Shown in pieces: positions 20,224 to 30,609 of a stretch of 64,000 nt of DNA. The position numbers were made by a program, and so were the translations under genes. Below the pieces are notes generated by a model that saw only the letters and a list, made by a program, of their open reading frames with translations, had not been told where the DNA came from and did not search any database. This stretch comes from Psychrosphaera algicola. GTDB lineage: Bacteria; Pseudomonadota; Gammaproteobacteria; Enterobacterales; Alteromonadaceae. The DNA lies in the NCBI RefSeq assembly GCF_028401425.1, contig NZ_JAQOMS010000002.1, positions 930,001-994,000 on the forward strand, read 5' to 3'. Within the stretch, counting starts at the first letter, position 1; the number at the start of each line of letters is the position of its first letter.

Positions 20224-21371
20224 TCTCCTACGGTAAACAACACATTGAACAGGCTGATATAGATGCCGTTATCGACGTACTAAAGTCAGATTTTTTAACG
20301 CAAGGACCTGCGGTAGCTGCTTTTGAAAGTGCATTTGCAAGCTATACAGGTAGCACGTATTGCGTAGCTGTTAATAGCGGCACATCGGCACTTCATATGG
20401 CATGTAACGCACTTGGTGTTGAACAAGGTAGCCTTGTTTGGACTACACCAATTTCTTTTGCCGCGTCTGCCAATTGCGCCTTATATTGCGGTGCTACCGT
20501 AGACTTTGTGGACATTGAGCTTAATACCGGTCTTATGTGTTTAGACACACTCGAACGTAAATTGTTAAAGGCAAAGCAAAATTGTGATTTGCCGAATGTG
20601 GTCATTCCGGTCCACTACGCAGGCCAAAGCGTTGATATGGCAAAACTTAGAGCACTGGCTGACGAGTTTGGATTTAGCATTATTGAAGATGCTTGTCATG
20701 CTACTGGGGCTAAGTATAACAATGAACCCGTAGGCAACTGCCAATATTCAGACATAAGCGTATTTAGTTTTCACCCCGTTAAAAATATGACGACTGCAGA
20801 AGGTGGCGCCGCAACGACAAACAACGCCACAATAGCGCAAAGTATGCAGCAGTTTCGTACGCACGGTATCACCAAGTCACCGGATGTAATGTTAGATAAA
20901 GATCCTGCGCCTTGGTATTACGAACAACATGATTTAGGTTTTAACTACCGTCTTTCAGATATCCATGCCGCCCTTGGAATTAGTCAATTGGCGCACTTAG
21001 ATGACTTTATAGAAAAACGTAATCAAATAGCGGCTCATTACGACTCCCTTTTGAATCATCAACAAACGTTACGACGATTAAAACACATTCGTTTAATCGT
21101 TCAGGTTTTCACTTGTATCCTATTTTATTGAAAGACGAAGCAACCCGCAGAGAGGTTTACGATTCACTGCGTGCCAATGACGTAATTTGCTAAGGTTCAT
21201 TATTTGCCCATTTACCAACTGCCCTATTACCAAAATCTAGGTTTTAAATCTGGTTACTGCCCAAATGCAGAATCATTTTACAAACGAGAGCTATCCATTC
21301 CAATTTTTGTCGATTTAACCTATGAACAACAAGAACTTGTTGTGTCTCTAATAAAGCAGGCGATATCGTGA
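20220..21371 (+). CDS. pseC: UDP-4-amino-4,6-dideoxy-altrosamine transaminase PseC (two errors)
   Basis: PseC is a PLP- and glutamate-dependent DegT/DnrJ/EryC1 aminotransferase, acting on the PseB product. Restored length is 383 aa. Visible are SDFLTQGPAVAAFE, NSGTSALHMACNALG, EDACHATGAKYN, and SFHPVKNMTTAEGGA with the PLP-binding Lys (about residue 187). The sequence continues HDLGFNYRLSDIHAALG. One T is lost near 21092. At 21190-21195 CCAGG is read as CTAAGG, creating a TAA; restored, the reading is VICQVHYLPIY, which matches the QVHY motif of PseC. The stop overlaps the GTG of pseF. Confidence 0.95.
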
Positions 21372-22068
21372 AAATTGCAGTGATCCCAGCCCGCGGAGGC
21401 AGTAAACGGATTCCGAAAAAAACATCAAGTTATTTGACGGATTGCCTATTATTGCATATTCGATAAAAGCGGCGATAGAATCCAAACTCTTCGACCGTGT
21501 TGTCGTTTCGACAGACAATCAAGAAATAGCGGATGTTGCTTTGAAGTACGGCGCTTCTGTTCCATTTCTGCGCCCTGATGATTTATCTGACGACTTTACG
21601 GGTACTAGACAAATTGCGAATCATTGTCGCCTTTGGTATGAAAAACAAGGTATTGACGTAACTTACACCTGTTGCCTTTACGCCACAGCCCCTTTTGTTA
21701 CATCAGCTGATCTCACTTCATCGTTTCATCAATTATCGACAACTGCAGATAAACATTATTGTGTTGCCGTCACTGAATTTGAATACCCGCCACAGCGAGG
21801 ATTTACCATTGATTCAGGCGCTCCAGAAATGATAATGCCACAGCACCTTGACACTCGTTCGCAAGACTTGCCCTCTGTTTTCCACGACGCTGGGCAGTTT
21901 TATTGGACCAAAGTCACACCTGAATGGAAAGACGAATCGATGCTGGCCTCTGCACTTACACTGCCATTTTGTTTACCTCGGTATCAAGTTCAAGACATTG
22001 ATACTCAAGATGATTGGGTAAGAGCTGAAGCAATGTTCCAAGCTCTGAAAACCATTAAACGAGTTTAA
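21368..22068 (+). CDS. pseF: Pseudaminic acid cytidylyltransferase PseF (one frameshift)
   Basis: PseF activates pseudaminic acid with CTP to CMP-Pse. The start is GTG 21368, overlapping the pseC stop. The N-terminal nucleotide site reads VKIAVIPARGGSKRIPKKN. FLRPDDLSDDFTGT, ATAPFVTSADL and VFHDAGQFYW are as in PseF and related CMP-sugar synthetases. One A is missing from the run near 21416, between RIPKK and NIKLFDGLPI. Restored length is 233 aa. Confidence 0.93.
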
Positions 22069-22069
22069 A

Positions 22070-23095
22070 TTGGCTAACAAACATGTCTTATTTAGGTTTG
22101 ACGTTGGCGGTAACGTTGGTGCCGGTCACTTTGTCCGTTGTCAACTTATCGCTAGGCAACTAGTCAACTCAGGTATTACTTGCTTAGCGGTGATCAGTGC
22201 TGATTCAGAAATTCCAAACATTAATGAAAACTCAGCATTTACTAAAACGTTAACATTAACAAACCCTGACGATGGCAAAGAGCTAACTGAGATTTGTCAT
22301 GCATTACAGATTACGACTCTCTTTATTGATCACTATCATTGTGACTATGATTACCAAAAGAAGTTATTAGAAGCCGACGTAAAATGGGGCCAATTTGACT
22401 ATTTTTGCTCCGGCCATTATCTAGGACAGTTTGTCGTAAATATTAATCCTAGCCGCACTGCTGAAGATTATAGGCATTGTATTTTAGGGCAAAAGACCGA
22501 GATTTTATGCGGACTTTATTATGTGGTTATCCGCGAACAGTTTTGTCAGTTACCCCTCAGCGACTTACCTTCTCGAGACAACTCTCACGGCGCGACGGTT
22601 TTTGTTAGCTTTGGTGCCGGCACAACGGCCCCATTTGTCCTAGATTTATTGCAAACGATGCAAAAATCAAAAGCGGTAAAAAATTCATTTTTTGACGACC
22701 TCACTCAATAGCCAGTTGCCAAAATTAAAACAGATCATTGACGATAAAAAGTGTCAAATTTGGGTTGACCATAGTGATGTCGCAACACTTTTAGGTGAGT
22801 GTCATTATGGCGTCATCAGTTGCGGAACAATGAGTTACGAATTGGCAAAATTAGGTGTGCCTTTTACCGCTGGCTATTTAGCCGATAATCAAAAAGTTTT
22901 ACTTGCTGGATGGCAACAAAGCGGATTAATTGATAGCGTAGGATTTTGGCCAGATGTTGATTTAAAACAACTGCTTTTTGATTTACAAAAAATCTGGCGA
23001 ATATCGAATTATTAACAAAACGAAGTCAAAAGCTACGTTTGGCTGTTGACGGCTTAGGTGCTCAACGAATTGCGGAAAAACTAATTTCAATATGA
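22070..23095 (+). CDS. pseG: UDP-2,4-diacetamido-trideoxy-altropyranose hydrolase PseG (two frameshifts)
   Basis: PseG removes UDP from the altrosamine derivative before condensation with PEP. About 341 aa after repair. It starts at TTG 22070, one base after the pseF stop, and begins VLFRFDVGGNVGAGHFVRC, the expected R-x-D-x-G-x-x-G-x-G-H nucleotide-sugar motif. FIDHYHCDYDYQKKL and VSFGAGTTAPFVLDLL follow. The GT-B-like C-terminal half has YGVISCGTMSYELAKLGVP. A-run errors lie near 22678-22683 and 22985-22990. The last codons, KLISI, overlap the next gene's ATG. Confidence 0.9.
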
Positions 23096-23991
23096 CTTTT
23101 AATATTGCAGCTGTCTTGCCTGAGTTTGAAACTCAATTAATTGGCGACATCGGCCAACTCAAAAATGTAAAACAAACGGCATTTGCTCTGGAGCAATACC
23201 CCGTTTTCTATCGCTTTGGCAACCGGTCCAAAATACTTTAAACAAGCTCTAGCAAACCCAAATATAATTGCCATCATAACAACCCAGATATTTTCTGAAG
23301 AAACGCATAATAAAACGGTGATTAAAACGGCCAATGCCGATGAGTTATTCCATGTGATCCATAATCGTTTTCCACCTGTGATAAACAATACAAAAGCTTA
23401 TATCGGCGAAAACTGCAAGATATCACCCCAAGCGACCATTGAAGACAATGTCCGGATTGGTAACAATTGCCATATCGAAGCCGGCGCCTATATTGGCAGT
23501 AATACAGTGATAGAAGATGATTGTTACATCGGGCCAAATGCCACGATTGGCACGCAAGCACTGTTAAGTAAAAAATTAATGGACAGAACCGCCATATTGA
23601 ACATTTTGGTGGTGTACTGATAAAAACAGGCTGTGCCGTTCATGCCAGTAGTAACATATCAAAAGCGGTTTACAGCAATCATATGACACATATCGGCGCT
23701 CACTGCCAATTGGGTATCCAAGTGAATGTATCCCATGACGCCTATCTTGCAGATAACTGTATATTAAGTGGCAACGTTTCAATTACTGGCCGCGCAAAAC
23801 TAGCGGAAAATGTGTGGGTTGGGACGGGGTCAACAATATCAAACTGGGTCGTGGTAGGCGCAAATGCACTTATTCGCGCTGGCAGTGTCGTGATACAGGA
23901 TGTTGGTGAAAACCAAGATGTTTCCGGTAACTTTGCAAGTCCACATGTTAAACGACTAAAACAACACATCGAGCAAACTCATGCTAAATAA
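23092..23991 (+). CDS. Left-handed beta-helix acyltransferase in the pse operon (two frameshifts)
   Basis: Restored length is about 299 aa. An N-terminal alpha/beta region (IALATGPKYFKQALANPN) precedes hexapeptide repeats (IGENCKISPQATIEDNVRIG, IEAGAYIGSNTVIEDDCYIG) and a C-terminal helix. This is the LpxD-like or PglD-like trimeric acyltransferase fold, which uses acyl-CoA or acyl-ACP. It stands between pseG and pseI, where an N-acetyltransferase (PseH, normally GNAT fold) is expected, and no GNAT gene is in the operon. I infer it supplies the 4-N-acyl step, possibly with a non-acetyl group. Breaks: an extra C near 23195 and a missing A near 23571. Confidence 0.8.
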
Positions 23992-25018
23992 ATCGATTAA
24001 TGTCAACGGTAGGGAAATTAATGAGCAGGCTTCGCCGTATATCATTGCGGAAATATCCGGCAATCATAAAGGCGATAAAGAGCGAATGTTCCACTTGATG
24101 CGCGAAGCTGCTAAAGCCGGTTTTGACGCAGTCAAAATCCAAGTATTTAACGCCGATGATATGACGTTAGATAAACACGACGATGAATTTGTTATCTCAT
24201 CTGGCCTTTGGCAAGGACGTTCTCTATATGATGTCTATCAAGAAGCAGCGACTCCAGAAAGCTGGTTTGACGAATTATTTGCCGTTGCCCGTGAAGAAAA
24301 CATAACCCTCTTCCCATCTATTTTTTCAGAACGTGGCCTTGCCTTGATGGAGCAGTATCATTGCCCGATCTACAAAATTGCGTCATTTGAAGCAATGGAT
24401 ATCCCGCTGATTGAAAAAGTTGTTGCCACTGGAAAACCCGTCATTATTTCAACCGGGATCATTGACGACAATCAAATAGACGATCTTTTTACACACATTC
24501 CTAATGCCAAAGAACTTATTTTATTGCATTGCATTAGTAACTACCCAGCTCCGGTAGAGAGCTTTAATTTGTCTACAATGACCGACATTAAACATCGATT
24601 TAACTGCTTAACGGGATTGTCTGACCACAGTGTCGGCAATACGGCGGCTGTTGTCGCGACTGCTCTCGGTGCAGTCGCTATCGAAAAACACATCACGGTT
24701 GATCAAAATGATGGGGCCATCGATTCTGAATTCTCGCTACCGATTGCCGAATTTAAACGCTTTATACAAGATATTCGAAATAGTCATGACAGTTTAGGAC
24801 AAGTTGATTATTCTAGTACTTCACCTAGGAAGAACTATCGTTCCCTTTATGTAGTAACTAATATGAAAAAGGGCGATACGATTACCTACGACAATGTAAA
24901 AAGCATTCGCCCCGGTCATGGTCTAGCGCCCAAACATTTAGATGAAGTTATAGGCCAACCTGTTAATCAAGCGATTCAGCGCGGTACACCTTTAGATTGG
25001 TCGCATATCAAAAGCTAA
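23981..25018 (+). CDS. pseI: Pseudaminic acid synthase PseI
   Basis: The intact 345-aa product condenses the 6-deoxy-2,4-diacetamido-altrose product with PEP to form pseudaminic acid. The N-terminal NeuB TIM barrel shows IIAEISGNHKGDKERM, AVKIQVFNADDMTL, FPSIFSE, YKIASFEAMD, VIISTGI and LSDHSVGNTAAV. A C-terminal SAF (antifreeze-like) domain covers about residues 285-345 (RSLYVVTNMKKGDTIT, SIRPGHGLAPKHLDEVIG). The start overlaps the acyltransferase gene by 11 bases, so the operon is tightly coupled. It is the last recognised pse gene. Confidence 0.96.
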   Translation: MLNKSINVNGREINEQASPYIIAEISGNHKGDKERMFHLMREAAKAGFDAVKIQVFNADDMTLDKHDDEFVISSGLWQGRSLYDVYQEAATPESWFDELFAVAREENITLFPSIFSERGLALMEQYHCPIYKIASFEAMDIPLIEKVVATGKPVIISTGIIDDNQIDDLFTHIPNAKELILLHCISNYPAPVESFNLSTMTDIKHRFNCLTGLSDHSVGNTAAVVATALGAVAIEKHITVDQNDGAIDSEFSLPIAEFKRFIQDIRNSHDSLGQVDYSSTSPRKNYRSLYVVTNMKKGDTITYDNVKSIRPGHGLAPKHLDEVIGQPVNQAIQRGTPLDWSHIKS

Positions 25019-25222
25019 CATAAAGCCCGGTATGATTTGTGCTTAACTTAATCTACTGCAAATGCTTTATTTGCATGATGAATCAGAGCGACTCTAATAA
25101 CAATTACGTTCCCGCTATCAAATAAGCTCTAGCGGCGTTTATCAATAATTGCAAACGATAATCAAATAAATAAAACCGAGTTTAAGTCCAAACTTGGTTC
25201 GACAGAAAATTAAGGATGTTCC

Positions 25223-26202
25223 ATGCCATTTCAAACCGAATTGCAGGATTTAGTAAAACAAGTCAACCCAGAGCTCAATTTCTATAGCAGTTTGATGAAC
25301 GTCAATCGTGATTCAATCAAACCGATATTTCTTTATCATGTACCTAAAACTGGTGGCTTAAGTTTTCAAACGGCAATTGAGTGGGCGCGCTTAAACCTTA
25401 TAACCGCACTTAAACTTAAAGGCATAGACAACCCATTACCTCTTGTTGCTCGTACTGCAAATCCAAATGAACTTAAAAATTTAAATCATAATTTTTTCTA
25501 TTTACTCAGTACCCATTTACCTTATGGCTCACATTTTTTGCCCAAAACGAGCGACTTTGAATTAATGTGCATTTTCAGAGATCCAATAGATAGAATCAGC
25601 TCGGCATTCAGCTACCAATGTATGCGCCAAAATATTATTCCTACGCAGGAAAATTTCATCAAGTTTTTCCGTAATCCAGAAAACATAAACCGGTTCTGCA
25701 AACAATTACACCCGAATGCGATTAACGAAGAAGTTGAAGATAGTAAGGCGGTGATAAAAAATCTAGATGAAAACTTCTCTACGGTAGTGACCTTAGATAC
25801 ATTACATGATGCCATAGAATACTATTTATCTTTGTTTAACTTACCGAATGTTTTGCAAAAAGAACGAACCGAACATTAAAGCAATTCAAAATCGATACGA
25901 CGCAATTTACAGACGAAATTAATGAACTGAACGAAGAAGATTTGCTCCTTTATCAAGATGTTAAAAGTAATAGCAAAATTCCGGAATTAAAAGACCAAGA
26001 AAGCAACGCCATCAACAATATAACTTCAATTATATTTGAGCAACAATCTACAAAAAAGGTGGCAACTCGAGGCATACCGATTGAAACAAAAGGATTTCAA
26101 AAGAAGATGCAAAAGATAGTTAATAATTCATTAACGCCATTCGATTTGATGTTAATGAATTTTCCACAAATTATTGGTGAACAGGAAGGCATTAATAAAT
26201 AG
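25223..26202 (+). CDS. PAPS-dependent sulfotransferase-like protein (one frameshift)
   Basis: Restored length is 326 aa. The 5'-phosphosulfate-binding loop is HVPKTGGLSFQ (about residue 38), and the 3'-phosphate-binding motif is FRDPIDRISSAF (about residue 118). These two together define the sulfotransferase fold (Sulfotransfer_2-like). Such enzymes transfer sulfate from PAPS to sugars or proteins. One A is lost near 25859-25864; after repair the frame continues LQKRTNRTLKQFKIDTTQ to the stop at 26202. Ribosome site AAGGATG precedes the ATG. Its place right after pseI suggests action on a glycan intermediate or on glycosylated flagellin; that is inference. Confidence 0.75.
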
Positions 26203-26257
26203 AAAATACATAACTTGATATGTAGCGTGACAGCAGGTTGAATCCTGCTGCTGCGCT

Positions 26258-27556
26258 TTATTCATACGAAAGTAAATCTACGGCTTTTAGTTTTTCAACA
26301 TAACCATATAATTCTGCAAATGGTACATTTATGATTTCTGCTATGTCCAACAAGCTGAGTTTGCCGTCACAATAAGAGATCATGTTCATCATATTTCGAA
26401 CCGTCGCAGCTGAGCCTTTAACACTCATGTTTGGATAAAGCCCGCGTTTTCCTAATTGCGGCTCGCCTAACACTAACATTTTTGGCGTACCGTTTAGCTC
26501 TAGTATTTGCAACGACTTGATAACTGCATCAGCGCCACCCGCTAACCCTTGCGGAGAAATAAAATCTAAGTTATCCAAAGACGTATGATATTGAGGATAA
26601 GCGCCATATTTACTGCGCATTATTGTTGCTATCGGTAAATCGACACCAGGCGCACAATATTGTCGTTCGTCACTGCCCCGTTGAAGCCATGTATATTGTT
26701 TGTAGTCCGGTGCAATGTGATGCATGACATGTTTCACGATACGGTCAGACAAGGTGTCTCCGGCGCGGGATGGCAAATAGGAATAAGCATTGTCATCACC
26801 AATGCAAGTTAGATTGAACCCAGCAAAAACGTGTTGCTGCAAATGTGCAAGGTGTTGACTTAAATACGTAATCGAGCCGATTGTTTCTGGTATAAAAACA
26901 ATTCGATAGGTGTATTTTAAGCTTTTTTGTTGCATTAGCCATTGGCACACTGCGGCTGTAACTGTCGGCCCTGATAGCTCATTATTTCCCATCGAAGGAT
27001 GGCAAACATAGGTAGATATAAAAACCTCTTGTTCCGATTTACCTGGTAAAATAAGCTCTGCGTAATTAAGAACACCTGGTTTTATTTCAGAGTCAATTAC
27101 CACCTGATATTCACTAGGGGTTAAAGCATCCCGTTGCTCTTGAGCTAAACAAAATCCCCAACGTTTAGAATAATAACTGGTCACATATGGAATCGCATCG
27201 GGTTGCTCCGGTAGAGAATACAAATGTGGTTGTAATTGTTCTAACGTTAACGTTTCGTTTGTCGGAATTGAATAACCAACGATATGAAGGTTGTTATCTT
27301 TAAAATCAACAACCTTTTGGCCATCAGGACCCAAAATATAGGCATCTTTAATTTGCCACTCATCTGGTACCGTCCAGTCAAATACCTGCGTGCCAGATGG
27401 CACAGCATGTATTGTCAAACCTAGCAGCAAATCTTGCAAATAAGTTAGTGTTTGTCGGGTACCCGGGCCGGTAATACTTCGACAAATCGGAAATAAGTCT
27501 TGGCACCATTTATAAATTTTTTGCCCTAGCGCATCAATGTCGGCACCTGACAACAT
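26258..27556 (-). CDS. DUF4910 aminopeptidase-like protein
   Basis: The intact 432-aa protein matches the DUF4910/DUF2172 aminopeptidase-like family: the start has FPICRSITGPGTRQTL, then a central inserted domain, then STYVCHPSMGNNELSGPTV (metal-ligand His and Glu). RGSDERQYCAPGVDLPIATI and HTSLDNLDFISP carry the remaining Zn-ligand-type residues. The C-terminal 60 residues look like a winged helix (KLSLLDIAEIINVPFAELYGYVEKL). Family members are common in surface-polysaccharide and flagellar-glycan clusters, but no reaction is established that I know of. It is two bases downstream of comA, so the two are co-transcribed. Confidence 0.8.
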   Translation of the reverse strand: MLSGADIDALGQKIYKWCQDLFPICRSITGPGTRQTLTYLQDLLLGLTIHAVPSGTQVFDWTVPDEWQIKDAYILGPDGQKVVDFKDNNLHIVGYSIPTNETLTLEQLQPHLYSLPEQPDAIPYVTSYYSKRWGFCLAQEQRDALTPSEYQVVIDSEIKPGVLNYAELILPGKSEQEVFISTYVCHPSMGNNELSGPTVTAAVCQWLMQQKSLKYTYRIVFIPETIGSITYLSQHLAHLQQHVFAGFNLTCIGDDNAYSYLPSRAGDTLSDRIVKHVMHHIAPDYKQYTWLQRGSDERQYCAPGVDLPIATIMRSKYGAYPQYHTSLDNLDFISPQGLAGGADAVIKSLQILELNGTPKMLVLGEPQLGKRGLYPNMSVKGSAATVRNMMNMISYCDGKLSLLDIAEIINVPFAELYGYVEKLKAVDLLSYE

Positions 27557-27558
27557 AA

Positions 27559-28314
27559 TTACTTCCCGCCGTGAAAGACTTCTAACGTGTCGGCTCTGAG
27601 ACCTAATCGCAATGTTTCCAGCGAAATAACGTCTTCAAGCGCAATATTTCCCATATTCACATTTGCGCCATATTGCTTTAATAACCAGACTTGTTGTGAT
27701 TTTTGCGGTGCTTCAAAAATAAGATCGGCAAGCGTAAGCCCAGACTCAAAAATATCATCAACCAAGCCCATTCTAATTTCGCCATCACCTCGGTAAAGTC
27801 CGCTAGTGCCACTTTCTCGGCCTTCCAAAATAACTAAGGATGCGCCGGCTGCACGTTCACTTTTAATCTGCCTTACCCATTTACTTGGTGACATTATGAC
27901 GGTTTCGTCTTTACTTCCCACTTCAGAATAAACGGTAAAGTCTTTAGCTAACTTTTCGATTATTGCGCCCTTTTCCTTTTCAGGAATTTCAATTGCACCG
28001 TCTGAAATTTCAATAATTTTCAAGCCTTGGTCTTTAACGTAGGCAATAAATTCGTCTATCTTATTTGTCATATAAGCATATTCAAATAAAGTTCCACCTA
28101 AGCAAATTTCAACGTCGTAGCTTCGATATAACGCCAACTTTTCAGCTAAATTTTGAGTCACTAGGCTAGTTCCCCAGCCGAGCTTAACGACATCAACAAA
28201 CTGACTTCCTGTATCTAAAATACCTTTGATATGTTCTAAACCATATCCTTTATCGAGTAAATTGGTACGGCCAATCGGTCTTGGTTTTGCTTGTCTAAAT
28301 TCTATAAGACTCAT
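27559..28314 (-). CDS. comA: Phosphosulfolactate synthase (ComA family)
   Basis: The intact 251-aa product belongs to the ComA family, TIM-barrel enzymes that add sulfite to PEP giving (R)-2-phospho-3-sulfolactate. Signs are NLLDKGYGLEHIKGILDTGS, DVVKLGWGTS, ICLGGTLFEYAYMTNK, IEISDGAIEIPEKEK, VYSEVGSKDE, VILEGRESGTSGLYRGDGEI and LIFEAPQKSQQVWLL. ComA is best known from coenzyme M synthesis and from sulfolactate in Bacillus spores. The next CoM enzymes (ComB phosphatase, ComC dehydrogenase) are not in the window; instead a fumarase-superfamily lyase gene lies in the divergent operon. Same transcript as the DUF4910 gene. Confidence 0.88.
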   Translation of the reverse strand: MSLIEFRQAKPRPIGRTNLLDKGYGLEHIKGILDTGSQFVDVVKLGWGTSLVTQNLAEKLALYRSYDVEICLGGTLFEYAYMTNKIDEFIAYVKDQGLKIIEISDGAIEIPEKEKGAIIEKLAKDFTVYSEVGSKDETVIMSPSKWVRQIKSERAAGASLVILEGRESGTSGLYRGDGEIRMGLVDDIFESGLTLADLIFEAPQKSQQVWLLKQYGANVNMGNIALEDVISLETLRLGLRADTLEVFHGGK

Positions 28315-28919
28315 AATGCCTCTCTCATTCGTTTGCCCTAACTAGGGTGTTTCCTTGAAACAATGGTTTAAACTATCTTATTTGCCAAAATAACAAGATT
28401 TATTCATTTTTAACTTGTTACGCTACAGGACAACTTAGTTATCAGTGAAGAAAGCAATTATCGCACCTACTTTTCTTAATCTTCTCTAAATGTAATTTTT
28501 GGTACGGTAAGTGCTACACCTATTTCAATTAATATACTAAATCGATATGTGGTCTTCGTTATAAATCAACGAGTATGCCATTAGGTTTCTACACCAGTTG
28601 TTTATAACAATGAACCATATTTAGTTTACCGAGTTCACCTTGGTATTATAAACTTAGTTTTACGCCAATTATGAAGTTTAATCATTTAGTATCAGATAGT
28701 TAAATTAAAAAATAGTACTATACGTTAGATTAAAACATTCAACTGCGTAATTTGACTATAAAATGTGTCAACTAAAACTCAGTAATTTAATTAATTAGTA
28801 AAGCCCCAGTAAACATATAAACTATTGTATAAAAAGATGATAAACCAACTAATGGCAATTAACTCGTTAAATCTTTAGCTTTATCGATAAGTTAATAAAG
28901 ATAAGTCAACAGGCGTTAA
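28315..28919. other. 605-base AT-rich divergent intergenic region
   Basis: I see no supported ORF or RNA gene. It separates the comA/DUF4910 pair (minus) from the Frd-like/lyase/ligase/ACP operon (plus), and should hold promoters for both. Confidence 0.5.
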
Positions 28920-30609
28920 ATGGATAAGAAACAGCAAGTCATGCAGCAACGAGCTAAAGCATACGATGTTATAATCGTTGGGGCTGGATTGTCTGGACTC
29001 GCAGCCGCTGTGACCTCTAGCGAACAGGGGCTTAGTACGTTAGTTATTTCTAAAATCCCCTCTCTACATAGTCACTCGGTCAGTGCGCGTGGCGGTATGA
29101 ATGCCGCTATTGAAGAACCTAATTCTGAGCAACATAAGTTAGATACAATAAAAAGTGGTAAACACTTAAGCAGCCCAAAACAAGTGGACTTTTTATGCAC
29201 CGAAGCCCCCAAAGTAATTAAATGGATGGAGCAGCTTGGGGTTAAGTTTGACCAGCAGGACAACCATTACCGTTTAAAAACATTTTCCGGCAATAGCTTG
29301 CCTAGGGCTTGTTATTCAAAAGGCCGCACCGGTTTAAATTGTGTCAAGGCATTGCTTGCCCAGGCGAAAAAAATGGTGTCGAATTTAACGAACACTTTTA
29401 TGTTGCTGATTTAGTTGTTGATAATAATAAAATCATTGGTGTGGAAGGTATAGATAGGCGAACAACTGAAAGCCAAATTGTAGTTTCGCCGCAAGTTGTT
29501 TTAGCTACCGGTGGTGGTTTAAATTTTTACCAGTTATCGAGTAACGCGACATCAAGCACTGCCGACGGTCTTGCCATGGCTTTAAGAGTTGGTGCGCAAT
29601 TGCATAATATGGAGTTTGTACAATACCACCCACTCGGCCTAGCCCACAATGGTATTCAATTCCCGGAACCCGTAATCAACGCGGGTGCTCAACTTTTTAA
29701 TTCAAACAACGAGCGGTTTATGCTCACTATTGATAAACAAAACGCTGAGCAAGTTAGTCGAGATGTACTTTCAATTGAAATTGAGAAGCAACGACAAAAC
29801 GGACAGAAAGTTTATATCGACTTCAGTCATGTGCCAGAGGAACAAAAGTCAACTTGTGCAGAAGCTGAACTCATAGCTAAAACCTATACGAGTCTTGCAT
29901 TATATAAAGATAGATTTGAAATCGCGCCATCTGCGCATTATCTCATTGGTGGTATTTTGGTTAATGAAAACTGCCAAGTAATGACGTCAAACGCTGTAAT
30001 TGAGGGGCTCTATGCGGTAGGTGAATGTGCTTCAGCTGGTGTTCATGGCGCAAATAGGTTAGGTGGAAACTCATTAGTTGAAACTCTTGTTTTTGGTCGT
30101 CATGCGGCAACGCAACTGAAAAAATTGATTTGGAAAACAATGTCACTGCGCCTAATAACAGCTCAATTTCAGAAGTAATTAGTCAGTTATTAATGAACAA
30201 TTATCAGACCGCTTGTTCAGTTTCTAGTATGTCACTTAAGCTTAAAGTGGGTATGTCCAATAATGTGGGCGTCATTCGGGATCAGACCTCATTGCGAACG
30301 CAACTGGCTCAACTTAACGAATGGTTTGAACAACTTAGTTTAATTGGCGTAAAATCACAGTCAAAACTTTACAATGACGAAGTTGTTGAATATTTTGAAT
30401 TGAAAAACATGCTACTTGTCGCTAAATCAATATGTATCAGTGCGCTACATAGAGAAGAGTCACGTGGTGCGCATTATCGTCTAGACTTCCCGACAACCTT
30501 AGCTGAAAACAAGGCAGTTCATAGTTTACTGCGCTTAAAACACAACCAGCTTTATTTAACACATAAATCAGTCGCGACAGAGAAAAATATTGAGGTTGTT
30601 AATGGCTAA
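28920..30609 (+). CDS. Fumarate reductase/succinate dehydrogenase-like flavoprotein (two frameshifts)
   Basis: Restored length is 563 aa. Residues 14-45 hold the FAD Rossmann motif (VIIVGAGLSGLAAAV). SHSVSARGGMNAA (about residue 51) keeps the His that carries FAD covalently in SdhA/FrdA. FVQYHPLGL, APSAHYLIGGI and HGANRLGGNSLVETLVFGR are family motifs. Where FrdA and SdhA have TEG-x-RGEGG with the catalytic Arg, this protein reads PVINAGAQLFNSNNERFM, so that Arg is missing and the substrate is probably not plain fumarate or succinate. No membrane anchor genes follow. A-run losses lie near 29369-29375 and 30117-30123. It is the first gene of a five-gene operon and overlaps the 2Fe-2S gene by 8 bases. 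Confidence 0.85.

Noticed and set aside
28885..28911. Sigma-28-like TAAA...TCGATAA before the Frd-like gene
   Set aside because: The spacing between the two elements is several bases too short for a FliA promoter.
28920..30609. L-aspartate oxidase (NadB) as the identity of the flavoprotein
   Set aside because: It keeps SdhA/FrdA-type motifs, including the covalent-FAD His, and is paired with a 2Fe-2S FrdB-like gene, which NadB is not.
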